Below are positions 8,097 through 17,004 of a stretch of 64,000 nucleotides of DNA, piece after piece. The DNA comes from Clostridiales bacterium (GTDB lineage Bacteria; Bacillota; Clostridia; Lachnospirales; Lachnospiraceae). The stretch is from the NCBI GenBank assembly GCA_015655075.1, contig JAATFT010000094.1, positions 26,853 to 90,852 of the forward strand. Direction: 5' to 3'. The position numbers were made by a program, and so were the translations under genes. The notes beneath the pieces are model-generated. The model was given only the letters and a program-made list of their open reading frames with translations. It searched no databases and had not been told where the DNA came from. Positions within the stretch are counted from its first letter, which is position 1. Every line of letters starts with the position of its first letter.

Positions 8097-8800
8097 TTAT
8101 TTACCCTGCCAAACCGGTTCCCTCTTTTCAAGGAAAGCGGTTAAACCTTCATGCACATCTTAGCTGGCGGTAAGGAGGACAACCAGATCGTGCAGATAAT
8201 CCATAGATTTATAAAACTCCATATCCCTGCACTTATACATGCCTTCCCGACCCAGTGCAAGCGCCAGAGGACTCCTCGTTGCAAGAGTTTTTGCAAACTC
8301 ACTGACGGCCTGATCCAATTGGTCATCAGGCACAACATGGTTGATAAGCCCAATTCTTTCGGCCTCGGCAGCCATAATGTGTTCGCCGGTATACATCAGC
8401 TCAAGACTCTTTTTGGTGCCGATGAGACGCGCTATCGGGGCAGTAATCATCATACCCCATATACCTCTCGTAACCTCAGGAATGCCAAACTTTGCCGATT
8501 CGGCTGCAAATGTGATGTCGGCTGTAACGGCGAAGCCGCAGCCCGCCAGCCAACGCGTGCCCCCTGCACTGCGGCAACAGTCGGTTTTCCCGCATTAGTC
8601 AGTTCGATCAGGAGATTGGAATAATGACTCAGATGCTCGCGCAGCACAATAACATTCTTGCGAACCTCGTCCAGGTTTCCAAGGTCAGCGCCGGTGCAGA
8701 AAGACTTACCGTTACTGCGGATTATGATAACTTTTACATCCGGATTGACTCTGGCTTCGCGCAAAGAACCGCTATATTGGGTACCTCCTTTAAACCAAAT
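8097..8800 (-). pseudogene. Enoyl-CoA hydratase/crotonase, broken
   Basis: Pieces of one crotonase-fold protein in two frames. The first (to about 8540) has VKVIIIRSNGKSFCTGADL and KPTVAAVQGA, the family's oxyanion-hole region; the second (from about 8540 down) continues with TRGIWGMMITAPIARLIG and AERIGLINHVVP. The switch of frame is in the region coding for the post-AAVQGA glycine-rich loop. The second piece then meets an in-frame TAA (8160-8162), after which DVHEGLTAFLEKREPVWQGK, a typical crotonase ending, runs to a stop at 8097-8099. The N-terminal ~35-40 residues are missing just after an AAAGGAGG RBS at about 8785. So there are three independent lesions. The stretch is visibly GC-richer than its surroundings, suggesting acquisition followed by decay. 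Confidence 0.82.
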
Positions 8801-8817
8801 AATTTCCCTTATCGGGT

Positions 8818-8937
8818 TCACCATGCCTCTTCCAAAAACTGCTGCAGTTCCGTGGTGTTGTGCACCGGACGGGCGTTGAAGCGCAGATACCAATCATCCA
8901 TCGCTCTTGCAGCAATGCCTAAGATTTGCTTTCTATT
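8818..8937 (-). pseudogene. Probable iron-containing alcohol dehydrogenase, C-terminal remnant
   Basis: A 39-codon open stretch ending in TGA at 8818-8820, just upstream of the crotonase RBS. It reads QILGIAARAMDDWYLRFNAR and ends in LEEAW. This has the pattern of the last helix of group III (iron) alcohol dehydrogenases, with an Asp, an N-x-R-P and a closing E-x-A-W/Y. An in-frame stop at 8938 cuts it off. Order and spacing suggest it once preceded the crotonase gene in an operon. The family call is tentative because so little remains. Confidence 0.4.
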
Positions 8938-8940
8938 TTA

Positions 8941-9238
8941 GGCTATCACAGAGGATATTACGCGGGAAGCCGGAGATTGTGATATCCGCTATCAGAAAAT
9001 TTAAATACGCGATCGCATTCACGTGAGAGGAGCCAAGGCCAGCGCGGTCATTTTCAGCAGCATGCGGACGAATCCGGGGAACAGATTGAACCTGTACGCC
9101 GCCCGTCGCATATATTCCGGAATTTCCCCAGCCGGGGTATGCGGAACGGCAAAGAAGACGAAAGGCCCTGCTGCCATTCTCAGTCCCCGGCAAGCGAGGG
9201 TGTGGAAAATCACTAAAATAAATTGATGGAGTGACATC
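8941..9238. other. Decayed DNA, no intact gene
   Basis: GC-rich stretch continuous with the crotonase/ADH remnants. Short overlapping frames occur on both strands, but none has recognisable domain structure or a convincing start. Probably degraded coding sequence. Confidence 0.4.
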
Positions 9239-9338
9239 CTTTTTCTATTTAAGCAAAAAAAAGAAAAGCATCCCGTTTTGTGGAGTCCTTTCCTTTTTCA
9301 GACGTACTTTATTAAACTGTTTGTTTTCACCTTGTTTT

Positions 9339-9913
9339 TTATGCCGTTTTCAATGGAAACAGATAACTTTCTGTCCGTTCATTCTGTATCTTTGCATGGA
9401 GTTTGTTGATGTTATACCCCATACAAAAGTATTTCCAATTTTACCTTGGTTTTCCTCTGTTTCACTTATGATATTTTCATAGGATTCCTGACGTTTCTCA
9501 ATGAAGCTTTTAGAAACATTCAGCCGTTTGTTCCACTTGGCTTTCGTACATTTTTCCTTATGAGAACATCCGGTCCAGTCTTCACATTCATACACCGTCA
9601 CCTCGGATTCGTAGCCATTTTTACTTTTCTGCTTTTTTATATACAACGGACTTAACTTTTTACCCGCATGGCAGGTATAACTATCTGTTTCTCTGTCATA
9701 ATCCATGTTTTCCCGTTTGCTGATATCCTTCTTAAAACTGCGCTTTTTCCATTTCTCATAGATCTGGGGCTTGATATAGGGGACTTGCCGCCTGTTTTCT
9801 TTCAGATAGCTGTATCCCTCCTCGCTTTCGTAACCGGAATCAGCAGTCACGCTGGGATATCTCAATCCCAACTTTTCTTCCATGTGTTTTAAAAATGGAA
9901 ACCAATCTAACAA
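9339..9913 (-). pseudogene. IS1182-type transposase fragment
   Basis: C-terminal half of a DDE transposase. DSGYESEEGYSYL near the left end is the second acidic region. A cysteine-rich insert follows (CEDWTGCSHKEKC), characteristic of IS1182-family proteins. The N-terminal half with the first Asp is absent upstream of 9913. Near the 3' end a deletion joins EENQGKIGN to a different frame; the true C-terminus (YNINKLHAKIQNERTESYLF, then a short basic tail) is readable one frame over and stops at 9339-9341. The gene is therefore truncated at the front and frameshifted at the back. It marks past insertion activity beside the decayed island and the tRNA gene. Confidence 0.8.
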
Positions 9914-9966
9914 TAAAATTGGGATTTAGTGACTTCGTGTTATGCTCATAATCTTACGGATAAATT

Positions 9967-10623
9967 TTATTTTGAAGTAGAATTGTGGCTGCAATCTGAC
10001 TTTCTTTCAGCAATATCTTTTACTATTGAACCAATAGCTATTCCAATTGCAGCGCATATAATGCCTGACAAGAATCCTATGGCATCTGGCATATTGATTT
10101 TATTGAAAGTTATCATGTTGCTCAGGCTGAATGTAAAATACGGAGCCAGCATATTCATGATACCAAAGAAAAGTAGCATGAGCAACTTGACATTAGTCCA
10201 GCCATCACCTTTTCCAATAAAGACGGAAATTATTAGTGTGCTGATTGGTAAAGCGAAGTAGAATACGACAAGAGAATATCCCATTGCATCTTGATTGCCT
10301 CCAAGCCAAAAAACAACAATTGATAATACCCATATCACAAGATAGGCGATAACCAAGACCAGTTTTGAGAGTTTCTGTCTGCTTTTGACCACATCGGTGC
10401 TTTCCTGTAGATATTCAACCATCTTCAAATCCTCCTTCAACAATTCATCAAGGCTGATAGAATATAGGTTGCTTAACGCTATAACGTTGATTATATCGGG
10501 ATAAGATTTATCGTTCTCCCAATTTGATATTGTTTGACGGCTTACCCCTATTTTCTCTGCAACACTCTCTTGCGTTAATCCCGCAGTCAAGCGCGTATTT
10601 TTAAGTTTTTGTCCTATATTCAT
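9967..10623 (-). CDS. XRE-family regulator with C-terminal membrane domain
   Basis: 218 residues. Residues 1-70 form a Cro/C1-type helix-turn-helix (LTQESVAEKIGVSRQTISNW). Residues ~90-205 contain four hydrophobic segments, so the DNA-binding domain is probably tethered to the membrane; the C-terminus is short and charged. AAAGGAGG precedes the ATG. Such proteins occur in Firmicutes beside transporter or stress genes, but here no partner gene is adjacent. Target unknown. Confidence 0.82.
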   Translation of the reverse strand: MNIGQKLKNTRLTAGLTQESVAEKIGVSRQTISNWENDKSYPDIINVIALSNLYSISLDELLKEDLKMVEYLQESTDVVKSRQKLSKLVLVIAYLVIWVLSIVVFWLGGNQDAMGYSLVVFYFALPISTLIISVFIGKGDGWTNVKLLMLLFFGIMNMLAPYFTFSLSNMITFNKINMPDAIGFLSGIICAAIGIAIGSIVKDIAERKSDCSHNSTSK

Positions 10624-10880
10624 TTGGTCCTCCTTTGTCTTTCATTATGTAGCAAAGAACAGATGTTGTCTATCAAATTACCTTTCCATAGAAGAAAATT
10701 GACTGTCAAAATCCTTTTACATCAGTGATTCCTACTATTAACACCTAAATTCATCAACATTCAATTCCTGTTTTTCGTTTATCGTATTATATAAATAAGC
10801 GCAGTTCAATCTTCCCGATAAATTCCTGTTTATCTTTTTAATGTGATAGCGCTGCATCAATAATACCATGATTTTTCGCA

Positions 10881-10927
10881 CAGAAAAAGACATAACTTCA
10901 CCTTGGCGGAAAGCTATGTCTTTTTTG
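10881..10927 (-). terminator. Terminator after tRNA-Gly
   Basis: Stem AAAAAGACATA (10883-10893) pairing with 10914-10924, loop 20 nt, followed on the minus strand by a T-rich tail. It starts two bases after the tRNA 3' end. Confidence 0.7.
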
Positions 10928-10928
10928 A

Positions 10929-11000
10929 AGCGCGAGACGGGATTCGAACCCGCGACCCTCGCCTTGGCAAGGCGATACTCCACCTCTGAGCCACTCGCGC
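10929..11000 (-). tRNA. tRNA-Gly (anticodon GCC)
   Basis: The minus strand folds as a full cloverleaf. The acceptor stem GCGCGAG/CTCGCGC has discriminator T. The anticodon stem CGCCT...AGGCG has loop TTGCCAA, anticodon GCC. The T-arm GCGGG-TTCGAAT-CCCGT is canonical. CCA is not encoded. A terminator follows. Next to decayed mobile DNA, which often gathers at tRNA genes, but no direct repeat of the tRNA 3' end (an att site) was found. Confidence 0.95.
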
Positions 11001-11117
11001 ATATCATGTGCTTTTTCGGTTTATTTATCCCGCAGACACATGACATAGTATAGTATAAATACAATATGCTTGTCAATACTTTTATAATTTTATGTGTTGT
11101 ATATTTATTTTGTTAAA

Positions 11118-11885
11118 TTAGCACATTTTAATACTGATGACATAATCATTTTTCTTAAATGCAATATTGCTGATATTATCCTGATGAATTAATTTAACAT
11201 CTACCCACAGCTCATCTGCCGTTACAAGGAGATGAGCCAAACATATACCGATATCAATCAGCTTTACTTCATTTAAAATTCCCGTTAAAAACACATTCTT
11301 TTTACAGAAAACATGAATTCGGTTATCATAAACCACCAATCTCCAAGGCTGGCTGTTCATACTGGAAGGCGCCAGACGTGCCGCCTGAATCATTGTCTTA
11401 ATATTCCTGCTTACTTCACTTTTAAATATTGCAATATCATTAAGGGGCAGGCGTTTTGCCTTATCGGAAGAACGGTATACCTCATTTACTGCTTTTCCAA
11501 AAGCAAGTGCAATTACATATTCAAGCTTCGTTCCTTCCGTTTTCACCTTCTTGGGTTTCAGAATGCCCATAAAACAGGAACCCAGCCCCTTCGCGGTCAT
11601 ATACAAGGAAACCTGTTGCATCAGATATCCTCCATTTATTTGATAATCCGATATATTTTCCGCGTATAGCACAAGATAATAAGGTGCCTTGTAGGTTAAG
11701 ACACCTCTGAAATTCTTTTTTATTTCGGAACGACCCATTAATCTATATTCAACAGTAATACCCTCAAACAATGGGGGGATACTCTCTGCGAAATTTATTA
11801 TTCCGTCCAGTAAGGCTTGCTCCAACGGCTCTATCTTATATTTTCCTATTGTTTTTCTGACAAATATTGCTTCATATAAATTCAT
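11118..11885 (-). CDS. Nitroreductase-family protein (TM1586-like)
   Basis: 255 residues. MNLYEAIFVRKTIGKYK is the usual opening of FMN-dependent nitroreductases. The middle has SLYMTAKGLGSCFMG, and the C-terminal half a second QAARLAPSSMNSQPW segment, the FMN-binding helix start. This two-part arrangement in one chain matches the TM1586-type putative nitroreductases. The ATG at 11885 has TTGGAG at good spacing; the frame continues upstream to 12056 but overlaps the regulator gene and is not conserved. Flavin-dependent reductase with unknown electron acceptor. It lies 67 bp downstream of an AraC regulator on the same strand and is probably co-transcribed. Confidence 0.8.
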   Translation of the reverse strand: MNLYEAIFVRKTIGKYKIEPLEQALLDGIINFAESIPPLFEGITVEYRLMGRSEIKKNFRGVLTYKAPYYLVLYAENISDYQINGGYLMQQVSLYMTAKGLGSCFMGILKPKKVKTEGTKLEYVIALAFGKAVNEVYRSSDKAKRLPLNDIAIFKSEVSRNIKTMIQAARLAPSSMNSQPWRLVVYDNRIHVFCKKNVFLTGILNEVKLIDIGICLAHLLVTADELWVDVKLIHQDNISNIAFKKNDYVISIKMC

Positions 11886-11952
11886 AATTACTCCAATTCC
11901 ATGTTGATATACATAATTGCCGGCTGCGTGATAATTTAGGCCAAATATTTTT

Positions 11953-12816
11953 TCAGGCATGTTTTTCCATTGCAATCTTCTTATAGTAAAGGGGCGAAAT
12001 TCCATAATATTTTTTAAACAGCTTACTAAAATGGTAAACATCTTCATAGCCCACACTGTTGGCTATGCTTTTAATGCTGCCGCCCTCCGAAGTAAGTAAG
12101 ATGTCCCGTGCTTTTTCCAATCTGATTTTTATCAGATAATTAATTGGCGATTCTCCCGTTTCTTCTTTGAAAATCTTTGAAATATATACCGGGCTCAGAT
12201 ACATATTATGTGCAATTTGGTCTAAAGATATCTTGTTTTCGTAATTTTCATTCAAATAATTAATTATTTTCTTAACCGCATAGCTTTTGTTATAAGATTC
12301 AAAATTACAACCTTTTTGACTAATATCCTGGGCTTCGAAAATCTCACGTATCATTAATAATAATATCTGTATTAAATGAGCTTTCAGCATAAAATATTTA
12401 CCCACCTGGCAGGCTTCATTTTCTGCCAGCATTTCATAACAATGCCTTGATATATCCTGCTTTGTCTCGGCGGTGGTATGAAGTACATAACCTCCGTTCT
12501 TTAAAATAATGGAATTAGGCGGCATATTTTTAAAATGAAAGTCCGTAAAGCCCGCAAAAAATTCTACTGTAGGTTCCTTGGGATTTACAATAATGTTTTG
12601 ATGTTTTACTCCCGGATTACAAATGATTACATCTCCTGCCTCTACATCATAAATGGTCCCCTCCACTAAATATTTCCCCTTACCTGATAACAGATAGGTT
12701 AATTCTGTAAAATCATGATCGTGATATATGGATTCCGTTATCATTCTTTGCTTACTGGCAAAAAATATGGTTGGATTTAAGTCATTATAGGTTATATCAA
12801 ATTGATGCTGGCACAT
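11953..12816 (-). CDS. AraC-family transcriptional regulator, cupin sensor domain
   Basis: 287 residues. The N-terminal cupin fold (residues ~20-120) has HDHDFTELTYLLSGKGKYLV and a VEAGDVIICNPGVKH strand. The C-terminal AraC DNA-binding pair spans ~185-285 (NISLDQIAHNMYLSPVYISK-type first motif, SIANSVGYEDVYHFSKLFKK second motif). The ATG at 12816 is six bases after AGGAGG; an ATG at 12831 overlaps the RBS itself and is unlikely. Activator or repressor responding to a small ligand; a nitroreductase gene follows. A palindromic element (12834-13005) is inserted immediately upstream and could replace or carry its promoter. Confidence 0.88.
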   Translation of the reverse strand: MCQHQFDITYNDLNPTIFFASKQRMITESIYHDHDFTELTYLLSGKGKYLVEGTIYDVEAGDVIICNPGVKHQNIIVNPKEPTVEFFAGFTDFHFKNMPPNSIILKNGGYVLHTTAETKQDISRHCYEMLAENEACQVGKYFMLKAHLIQILLLMIREIFEAQDISQKGCNFESYNKSYAVKKIINYLNENYENKISLDQIAHNMYLSPVYISKIFKEETGESPINYLIKIRLEKARDILLTSEGGSIKSIANSVGYEDVYHFSKLFKKYYGISPLYYKKIAMEKHA

Positions 12817-12833
12817 ACCATACCTCCTCATCT

Positions 12834-13005
12834 TTGCCAGAGCGTGTTTGAAAACTCATTGTACCGTTCTGACCGCTCCGCTTTGCGGTATTCTGCGTCG
12901 CAATTTCTGAAACGTAGAACCACTACGCTCCCAAAATCGCTCCTTGTCTCCCGCAAAGCGGAACGCCCAGCCCGGCGCAAGCAGTTTTCAGACACGCCCT
13001 GGCAA
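12834..13005. mobile_element. MITE-like palindromic element, family A, copy 1
   Basis: 172 bp. The ends read TTGCCAGAGCGTGTTTGAAAA at 12834 and, inverted, TTGCCAGGGCGTGTCTGAAAA at 13005. The interior is also self-complementary (CCGCTTTGCGG versus CCGCAAAGCGG), so the whole unit folds as one long imperfect hairpin. It has no coding capacity. A second copy sits at 49557-49727 with clear similarity along its length. Its origin from a particular IS family is not established. Confidence 0.8.
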
Positions 13006-13337
13006 GAAATATACCTACGATTTTAAGTCAGATACCTACTTTTACAGGTCTGGTATTTGTTACTCAAAAACTATATTTTATTATATCACCTTTTTGCTAA
13101 ATGAAAACCATTTTTTATACTATTTTATCTTTTTTTTGCGCAAGGTTAATTCTGCCCTTATTTATCCACTGTTACCCTCCTTTTTATTTCCGAGAGTGCT
13201 CTTTTCATCGGAAGTTTTCTCCATTATAATAATCGACATGTTTTAAATAACAAAGTACATTTAATTTTTTATTTTTAATAATATAATGGAACAGAATCTA
13301 AAATGTAACCGAAGAAAAAGGGGAGGACAATTAAATC
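13006..13337. promoter_or_regulatory. AT-rich region upstream of ABC exporter, with MITE fragment
   Basis: No gene visible. 13188-13207 (TTTCCGAGAGTGCTCTTTT) is identical to the right end of the family B element at 63423-63442, a solitary terminus. A TATAAT at 13283-13288 could be the -10 of the exporter operon but no good -35 is seen. Confidence 0.4.
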
Positions 13338-15101
13338 ATGACAGCTTCACAATGGTTTTTTTCATTTCTGAAAAAATACCGGCTTAACCTAATCACTGAA
13401 CTTATTTTAGTTACTTTTTCATCCGTTCTTACCATCGTTAACCCGTATATTTCAGGTATTATTGTGGATGATGTAATCAAGGGAGGACATAAGGAGCTGC
13501 TGCTGAATCTGGTGCTGCTTCTCATCATTACCACAGTGGTAAGATCCATAATAAGGTATATGTATTTATTTATATTCGAAAAAACATCCCAGAGAATGCT
13601 CTGCACCATGCGCGATTACGTATACCGGCGTTTTCTGGAAGAAGATTTTACTTTCTACAATAAAAACCGCACCGGCGATTTAATGTCAAGACAGACCGGC
13701 GACATGGATGCAATACGGCACTTTGTGGCGTTTGTTATCTATTCCATTTATGAAAATTCCCTGCTGTTTTTCATTGCGCTGGTTATGATTTTTACGGTGG
13801 ATTATCATCTGGCACTCTGTATGATTGCAGTCATGCCTCTGACTGTTTTTATAACCTGCAAACAATTAAGAGCCATTAAACCTGCCTTTCATAATATTAG
13901 AAAACGTTTTTCCAGTCTGAATACCGCAGTTCAGGAAAATGTCAGCGGCAACCGTGTCGTGAAGGCTTTTGCCAAAGAAAATTTTGAGATTGAAAAGTTC
14001 AATAGGGAAAATGACGGATACCGGGATGCGGAATTGAATGCCGCTGCCATCTGGCGCAAATATATTCCCATATTTGAATTTTTATCCAGCACTTTAACCT
14101 TTATCCTTTATCTGGTGGGTGGAATCATGGTGGTAAAGGGTTCCATATCCTTAGGAAAACTTGTAACGGTAAGCGGTTATCTCTGGATGTTAAACAACCC
14201 TTTAAGAATGGCCGGGTGGCTGGCCAACGATTACCAGCGTTTTGTTACTTCCGTTGAAAAAATCCACTCTACGATCAAAGAGGAACCGGTTATTAAAACT
14301 CCGGGAAAGGCGGTCGTCCACAAACGTTTTAAAGGCGAAATTGAATTTAAACACGTAAATTACCGTGCGGAAGACGACGTAATCTTAACGGACATTAACT
14401 TCAGAATATCGCCGGGTCAGACGGTAGGTATTATAGGGACCACCGGTTCCGGCAAATCCACCCTTATGAATCTTCTATGCCGTTTTTATGATGTTACGGA
14501 CGGTGAAATCACAATTGACGGAATTAATGTAAAGGATATGGATTTATACTGCCTTCGCAATAATGTCGGTATGGCCATGCAGGATGTGTTTCTATTTTCC
14601 GATACCATTGAAGGCAATATTGCTTACGGCAATCCTGCCTGCACCTTTGAAGAGGTGCAGGAGGCTGCCAAAATTGCCGATGCCGACGGATTTATCCAAA
14701 ACATGCCGGAGGATTATGATACCATAGTCGGCGAACGGGGCATGGGATTATCCGGCGGACAAAAGCAAAGAATCTCCCTTGCCAGGGCCCTGCTTAAAAA
14801 TCCTTCCATTGTCATATTGGACGATACCACCTCCGCCGTGGATACGGAAACCGAAGCCCATATCCAAAGCCAGTTAAATGCCCTTGCCAACCGGACTGTT
14901 TTCATCATTGCCCATCGTATTTCTTCCATTAAAGATGCGGATGTAATTTTAGTATTGAATAACGGTAAAATATTGGAATCTGGAAACCATGAAAGCTTAA
15001 TCGCAAAGAAAGGTTATTACTATACCGTATTTAATCATCAGTATGGCGAATTTGACAAATACATAGGAGCAAGGCAAAAAGGAGGTAGGTACAATGGCTA
15101 G
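13338..15101 (+). CDS. ABC exporter half-transporter, degenerate-site subunit
   Basis: 587 residues: six-helix transmembrane domain (~15-310) followed by an ATPase domain. Walker A is GTTGSGKST near residue 367, signature LSGGQKQ near 470, and Walker B VILDDTTSAVD near 493. The residue after the Walker B Asp is Asp, not the catalytic Glu, so this subunit contributes a degenerate ATP site. This is the pattern of heterodimeric exporters such as TM287/288, BmrCD and LmrCD. The next gene overlaps by 8 bp and encodes the partner. GGGGAGG RBS upstream. Exports drugs, peptides or lipids; substrate unknown. Confidence 0.9.
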   Translation: MTASQWFFSFLKKYRLNLITELILVTFSSVLTIVNPYISGIIVDDVIKGGHKELLLNLVLLLIITTVVRSIIRYMYLFIFEKTSQRMLCTMRDYVYRRFLEEDFTFYNKNRTGDLMSRQTGDMDAIRHFVAFVIYSIYENSLLFFIALVMIFTVDYHLALCMIAVMPLTVFITCKQLRAIKPAFHNIRKRFSSLNTAVQENVSGNRVVKAFAKENFEIEKFNRENDGYRDAELNAAAIWRKYIPIFEFLSSTLTFILYLVGGIMVVKGSISLGKLVTVSGYLWMLNNPLRMAGWLANDYQRFVTSVEKIHSTIKEEPVIKTPGKAVVHKRFKGEIEFKHVNYRAEDDVILTDINFRISPGQTVGIIGTTGSGKSTLMNLLCRFYDVTDGEITIDGINVKDMDLYCLRNNVGMAMQDVFLFSDTIEGNIAYGNPACTFEEVQEAAKIADADGFIQNMPEDYDTIVGERGMGLSGGQKQRISLARALLKNPSIVILDDTTSAVDTETEAHIQSQLNALANRTVFIIAHRISSIKDADVILVLNNGKILESGNHESLIAKKGYYYTVFNHQYGEFDKYIGARQKGGRYNG

Positions 15102-16890
15102 AAATAAGTATGATATTGATGAAACTCTCCAATCCGAATTCAGCTTTGAGCAGCTAAAAAGACTTTATGCCTATATTAAGCCCCATAGAAAGGATATGAC
15201 CTTCACCATTATCCTGATGATAATATCCAGTGCTTTGGGAATGTTTACACCTAGAATTTTAATGACCATCATGGATGACTATATTCCCGATAAAAATATT
15301 AAGGGAATCGTTGCAATCAGTTTGTTATTATTATTGTTCAGTTTAATTATTGTAGTATTCCTCCGTCTGAAAATCCATATTACCACCAGATTGGGCCAGA
15401 ATATTATTCACCAGATAAGGAGCGATATTTTTAATCATTTGCAGGAACTGCCCTTCTCCTATTATGATGACAGGCCCCACGGCAAAATACAGGTCCGTGT
15501 GGTAAATTACGTGAACAGCTTAAGCGATCTGCTGTCCAACGGTATTGTCAATACCATCACCGATTTGTTCAGCCTTATTTTCATCGTTGCTTTTATGCTG
15601 TCCATTAATCTGCGCCTGTCCCTTATCTGCTTGTTAGGACTACCGGCGCTTATGGCTTTAATATTCATTATCAAGAAAAAACAGCGGATTGCCTGGCAGA
15701 TATCCAGCAATAAGTCCTCCAATTTAAATGCCTACATAGCGGAGAGCATTAATGGAATCCGGGTTACCCAAAGCTTTGTCAGGGAACGGGAAAATATTAA
15801 AATATTTAACAGCTTAAGCGATAACTACAGTAAGGCCTGGATGAACGCGGTTAAATTGAATTTCCTTCTATGGCCGGCCATCGATAATATATCAACCCTT
15901 ACCACCGCAGCCATATATGTCCTGGGCGTTGCCTGGATTGATAAACAGGTGCCCGGCATCACGGTAGGTGTTTTAATCGCTTTTACCGGATATATCGGCA
16001 GGTTCTGGGCGCCCATCAATACCCTGGCCAGCTTTTACAACTCCCTACTAACTGCTATTTCCTATCTGGAAAGGATTATGGAAACCATAGACGAACCGGT
16101 TCTGGTCAAAGATATGGAAGGAGCCGTGGAAATGCCGCCTATTAAGGGTACGGTGGAGTTTAAGGAGGTCTGCTTTTGCTATGAAGACGGCGTCCCCATA
16201 TTAAATAAGGTTAATTTTAAAGTCAATCAGGGGGAAACCTTTGCAATCGTAGGCCCTACCGGCGCCGGTAAAACTACCATCATCAACCTGATCAGCCGTT
16301 TTTACAACCTGGATTCCGGTGAAATTTTAATTGACGGGATTAATATTGTAAAGGTAACCATTAAATCCCTGCGCAAACAGATGGGCGTCATGCTCCAGGA
16401 CAGTTTCATTTTCTCAGGCACCATTATGGATAACCTCCGTTACGGCAATATGGAGGCAACGGACGAACAGGTAATGGCAGCTGCCAAAACTGTATGTGCC
16501 CACGATTTTATCATGGGACTGGAAAACGGCTATTACACGGAAGTAAATGAACGTGGCAGCCGTTTGTCGGCAGGTCAGAGGCAGTTAATCTCCTTTGCCA
16601 GGGCATTGCTTGCCGACCCGAAAATTTTAATTCTGGATGAAGCCACCTCCAGCATTGATACGGAAACGGAAATACTGCTGCAGGAGGGACTTACCAGGCT
16701 CCTTAAAAACAGGACTTCCTTCATTATTGCCCACAGGCTTTCCACCATTAAAAACTCCAACTGCATTCTGTATGTGGACGGCGGAAGCATCCAGGAAATG
16801 GGCAGCCATGAAGAGCTAATGAAATTAAAAGGCAATTATTATGATTTGTTCTTATCACAGTATGAATTCTTAAATGAAAACCGCATTTAA
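15094..16890 (+). CDS. ABC exporter half-transporter, catalytic-site subunit
   Basis: 598 residues, six transmembrane helices then an ATPase domain. Walker A GPTGAGKTT is near residue 386 and Walker B LILDEATSSID near 511, with the catalytic Glu present. The signature is LSAGQ rather than LSGGQ. That altered signature faces the partner's degenerate Walker B, while this subunit's intact Walker B faces the partner's intact LSGGQ, giving one active and one degenerate site as in TM287/288. AAGGAGG lies inside the 3' end of the first gene, indicating coupling. A terminator follows at 16929. Confidence 0.92.
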   Translation: MARNKYDIDETLQSEFSFEQLKRLYAYIKPHRKDMTFTIILMIISSALGMFTPRILMTIMDDYIPDKNIKGIVAISLLLLLFSLIIVVFLRLKIHITTRLGQNIIHQIRSDIFNHLQELPFSYYDDRPHGKIQVRVVNYVNSLSDLLSNGIVNTITDLFSLIFIVAFMLSINLRLSLICLLGLPALMALIFIIKKKQRIAWQISSNKSSNLNAYIAESINGIRVTQSFVRERENIKIFNSLSDNYSKAWMNAVKLNFLLWPAIDNISTLTTAAIYVLGVAWIDKQVPGITVGVLIAFTGYIGRFWAPINTLASFYNSLLTAISYLERIMETIDEPVLVKDMEGAVEMPPIKGTVEFKEVCFCYEDGVPILNKVNFKVNQGETFAIVGPTGAGKTTIINLISRFYNLDSGEILIDGINIVKVTIKSLRKQMGVMLQDSFIFSGTIMDNLRYGNMEATDEQVMAAAKTVCAHDFIMGLENGYYTEVNERGSRLSAGQRQLISFARALLADPKILILDEATSSIDTETEILLQEGLTRLLKNRTSFIIAHRLSTIKNSNCILYVDGGSIQEMGSHEELMKLKGNYYDLFLSQYEFLNENRI

Positions 16891-16928
16891 AGCAAAAGTG
16901 ATATAAAATGTGTATGAATATATAAGAA

Positions 16929-16968
16929 ATCAGCCGAAAAAAGCTAAATTCCTTTTTCGGCTGATGTT
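16929..16968. terminator. Bidirectional terminator between exporter and chemoreceptor genes
   Basis: A perfect 13-bp stem, ATCAGCCGAAAAA (16929-16941) with 16953-16965, loop 11 nt. A-run on the left arm and T-run on the right serve the convergent genes on both strands. Confidence 0.8.
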
Positions 16969-17004
16969 TTAGGTCTTGCAATACATTCCTCTTGTGTATC
17001 CCAA

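Noticed and set aside
8151..8624. Plus-strand frames opposite the crotonase remnant
   Set aside because: Mirror frames of a GC-rich coding remnant; the minus-strand translation shows clear crotonase motifs.
10929..11000. Integrative element attachment site at tRNA-Gly
   Set aside because: No second copy of the tRNA 3' end and no integrase gene in the window.
10738..11076. 112-codon minus-strand reading frame
   Set aside because: It runs straight through tRNA-Gly and its terminator; the apparent protein is the translated tRNA and has no domain similarity.
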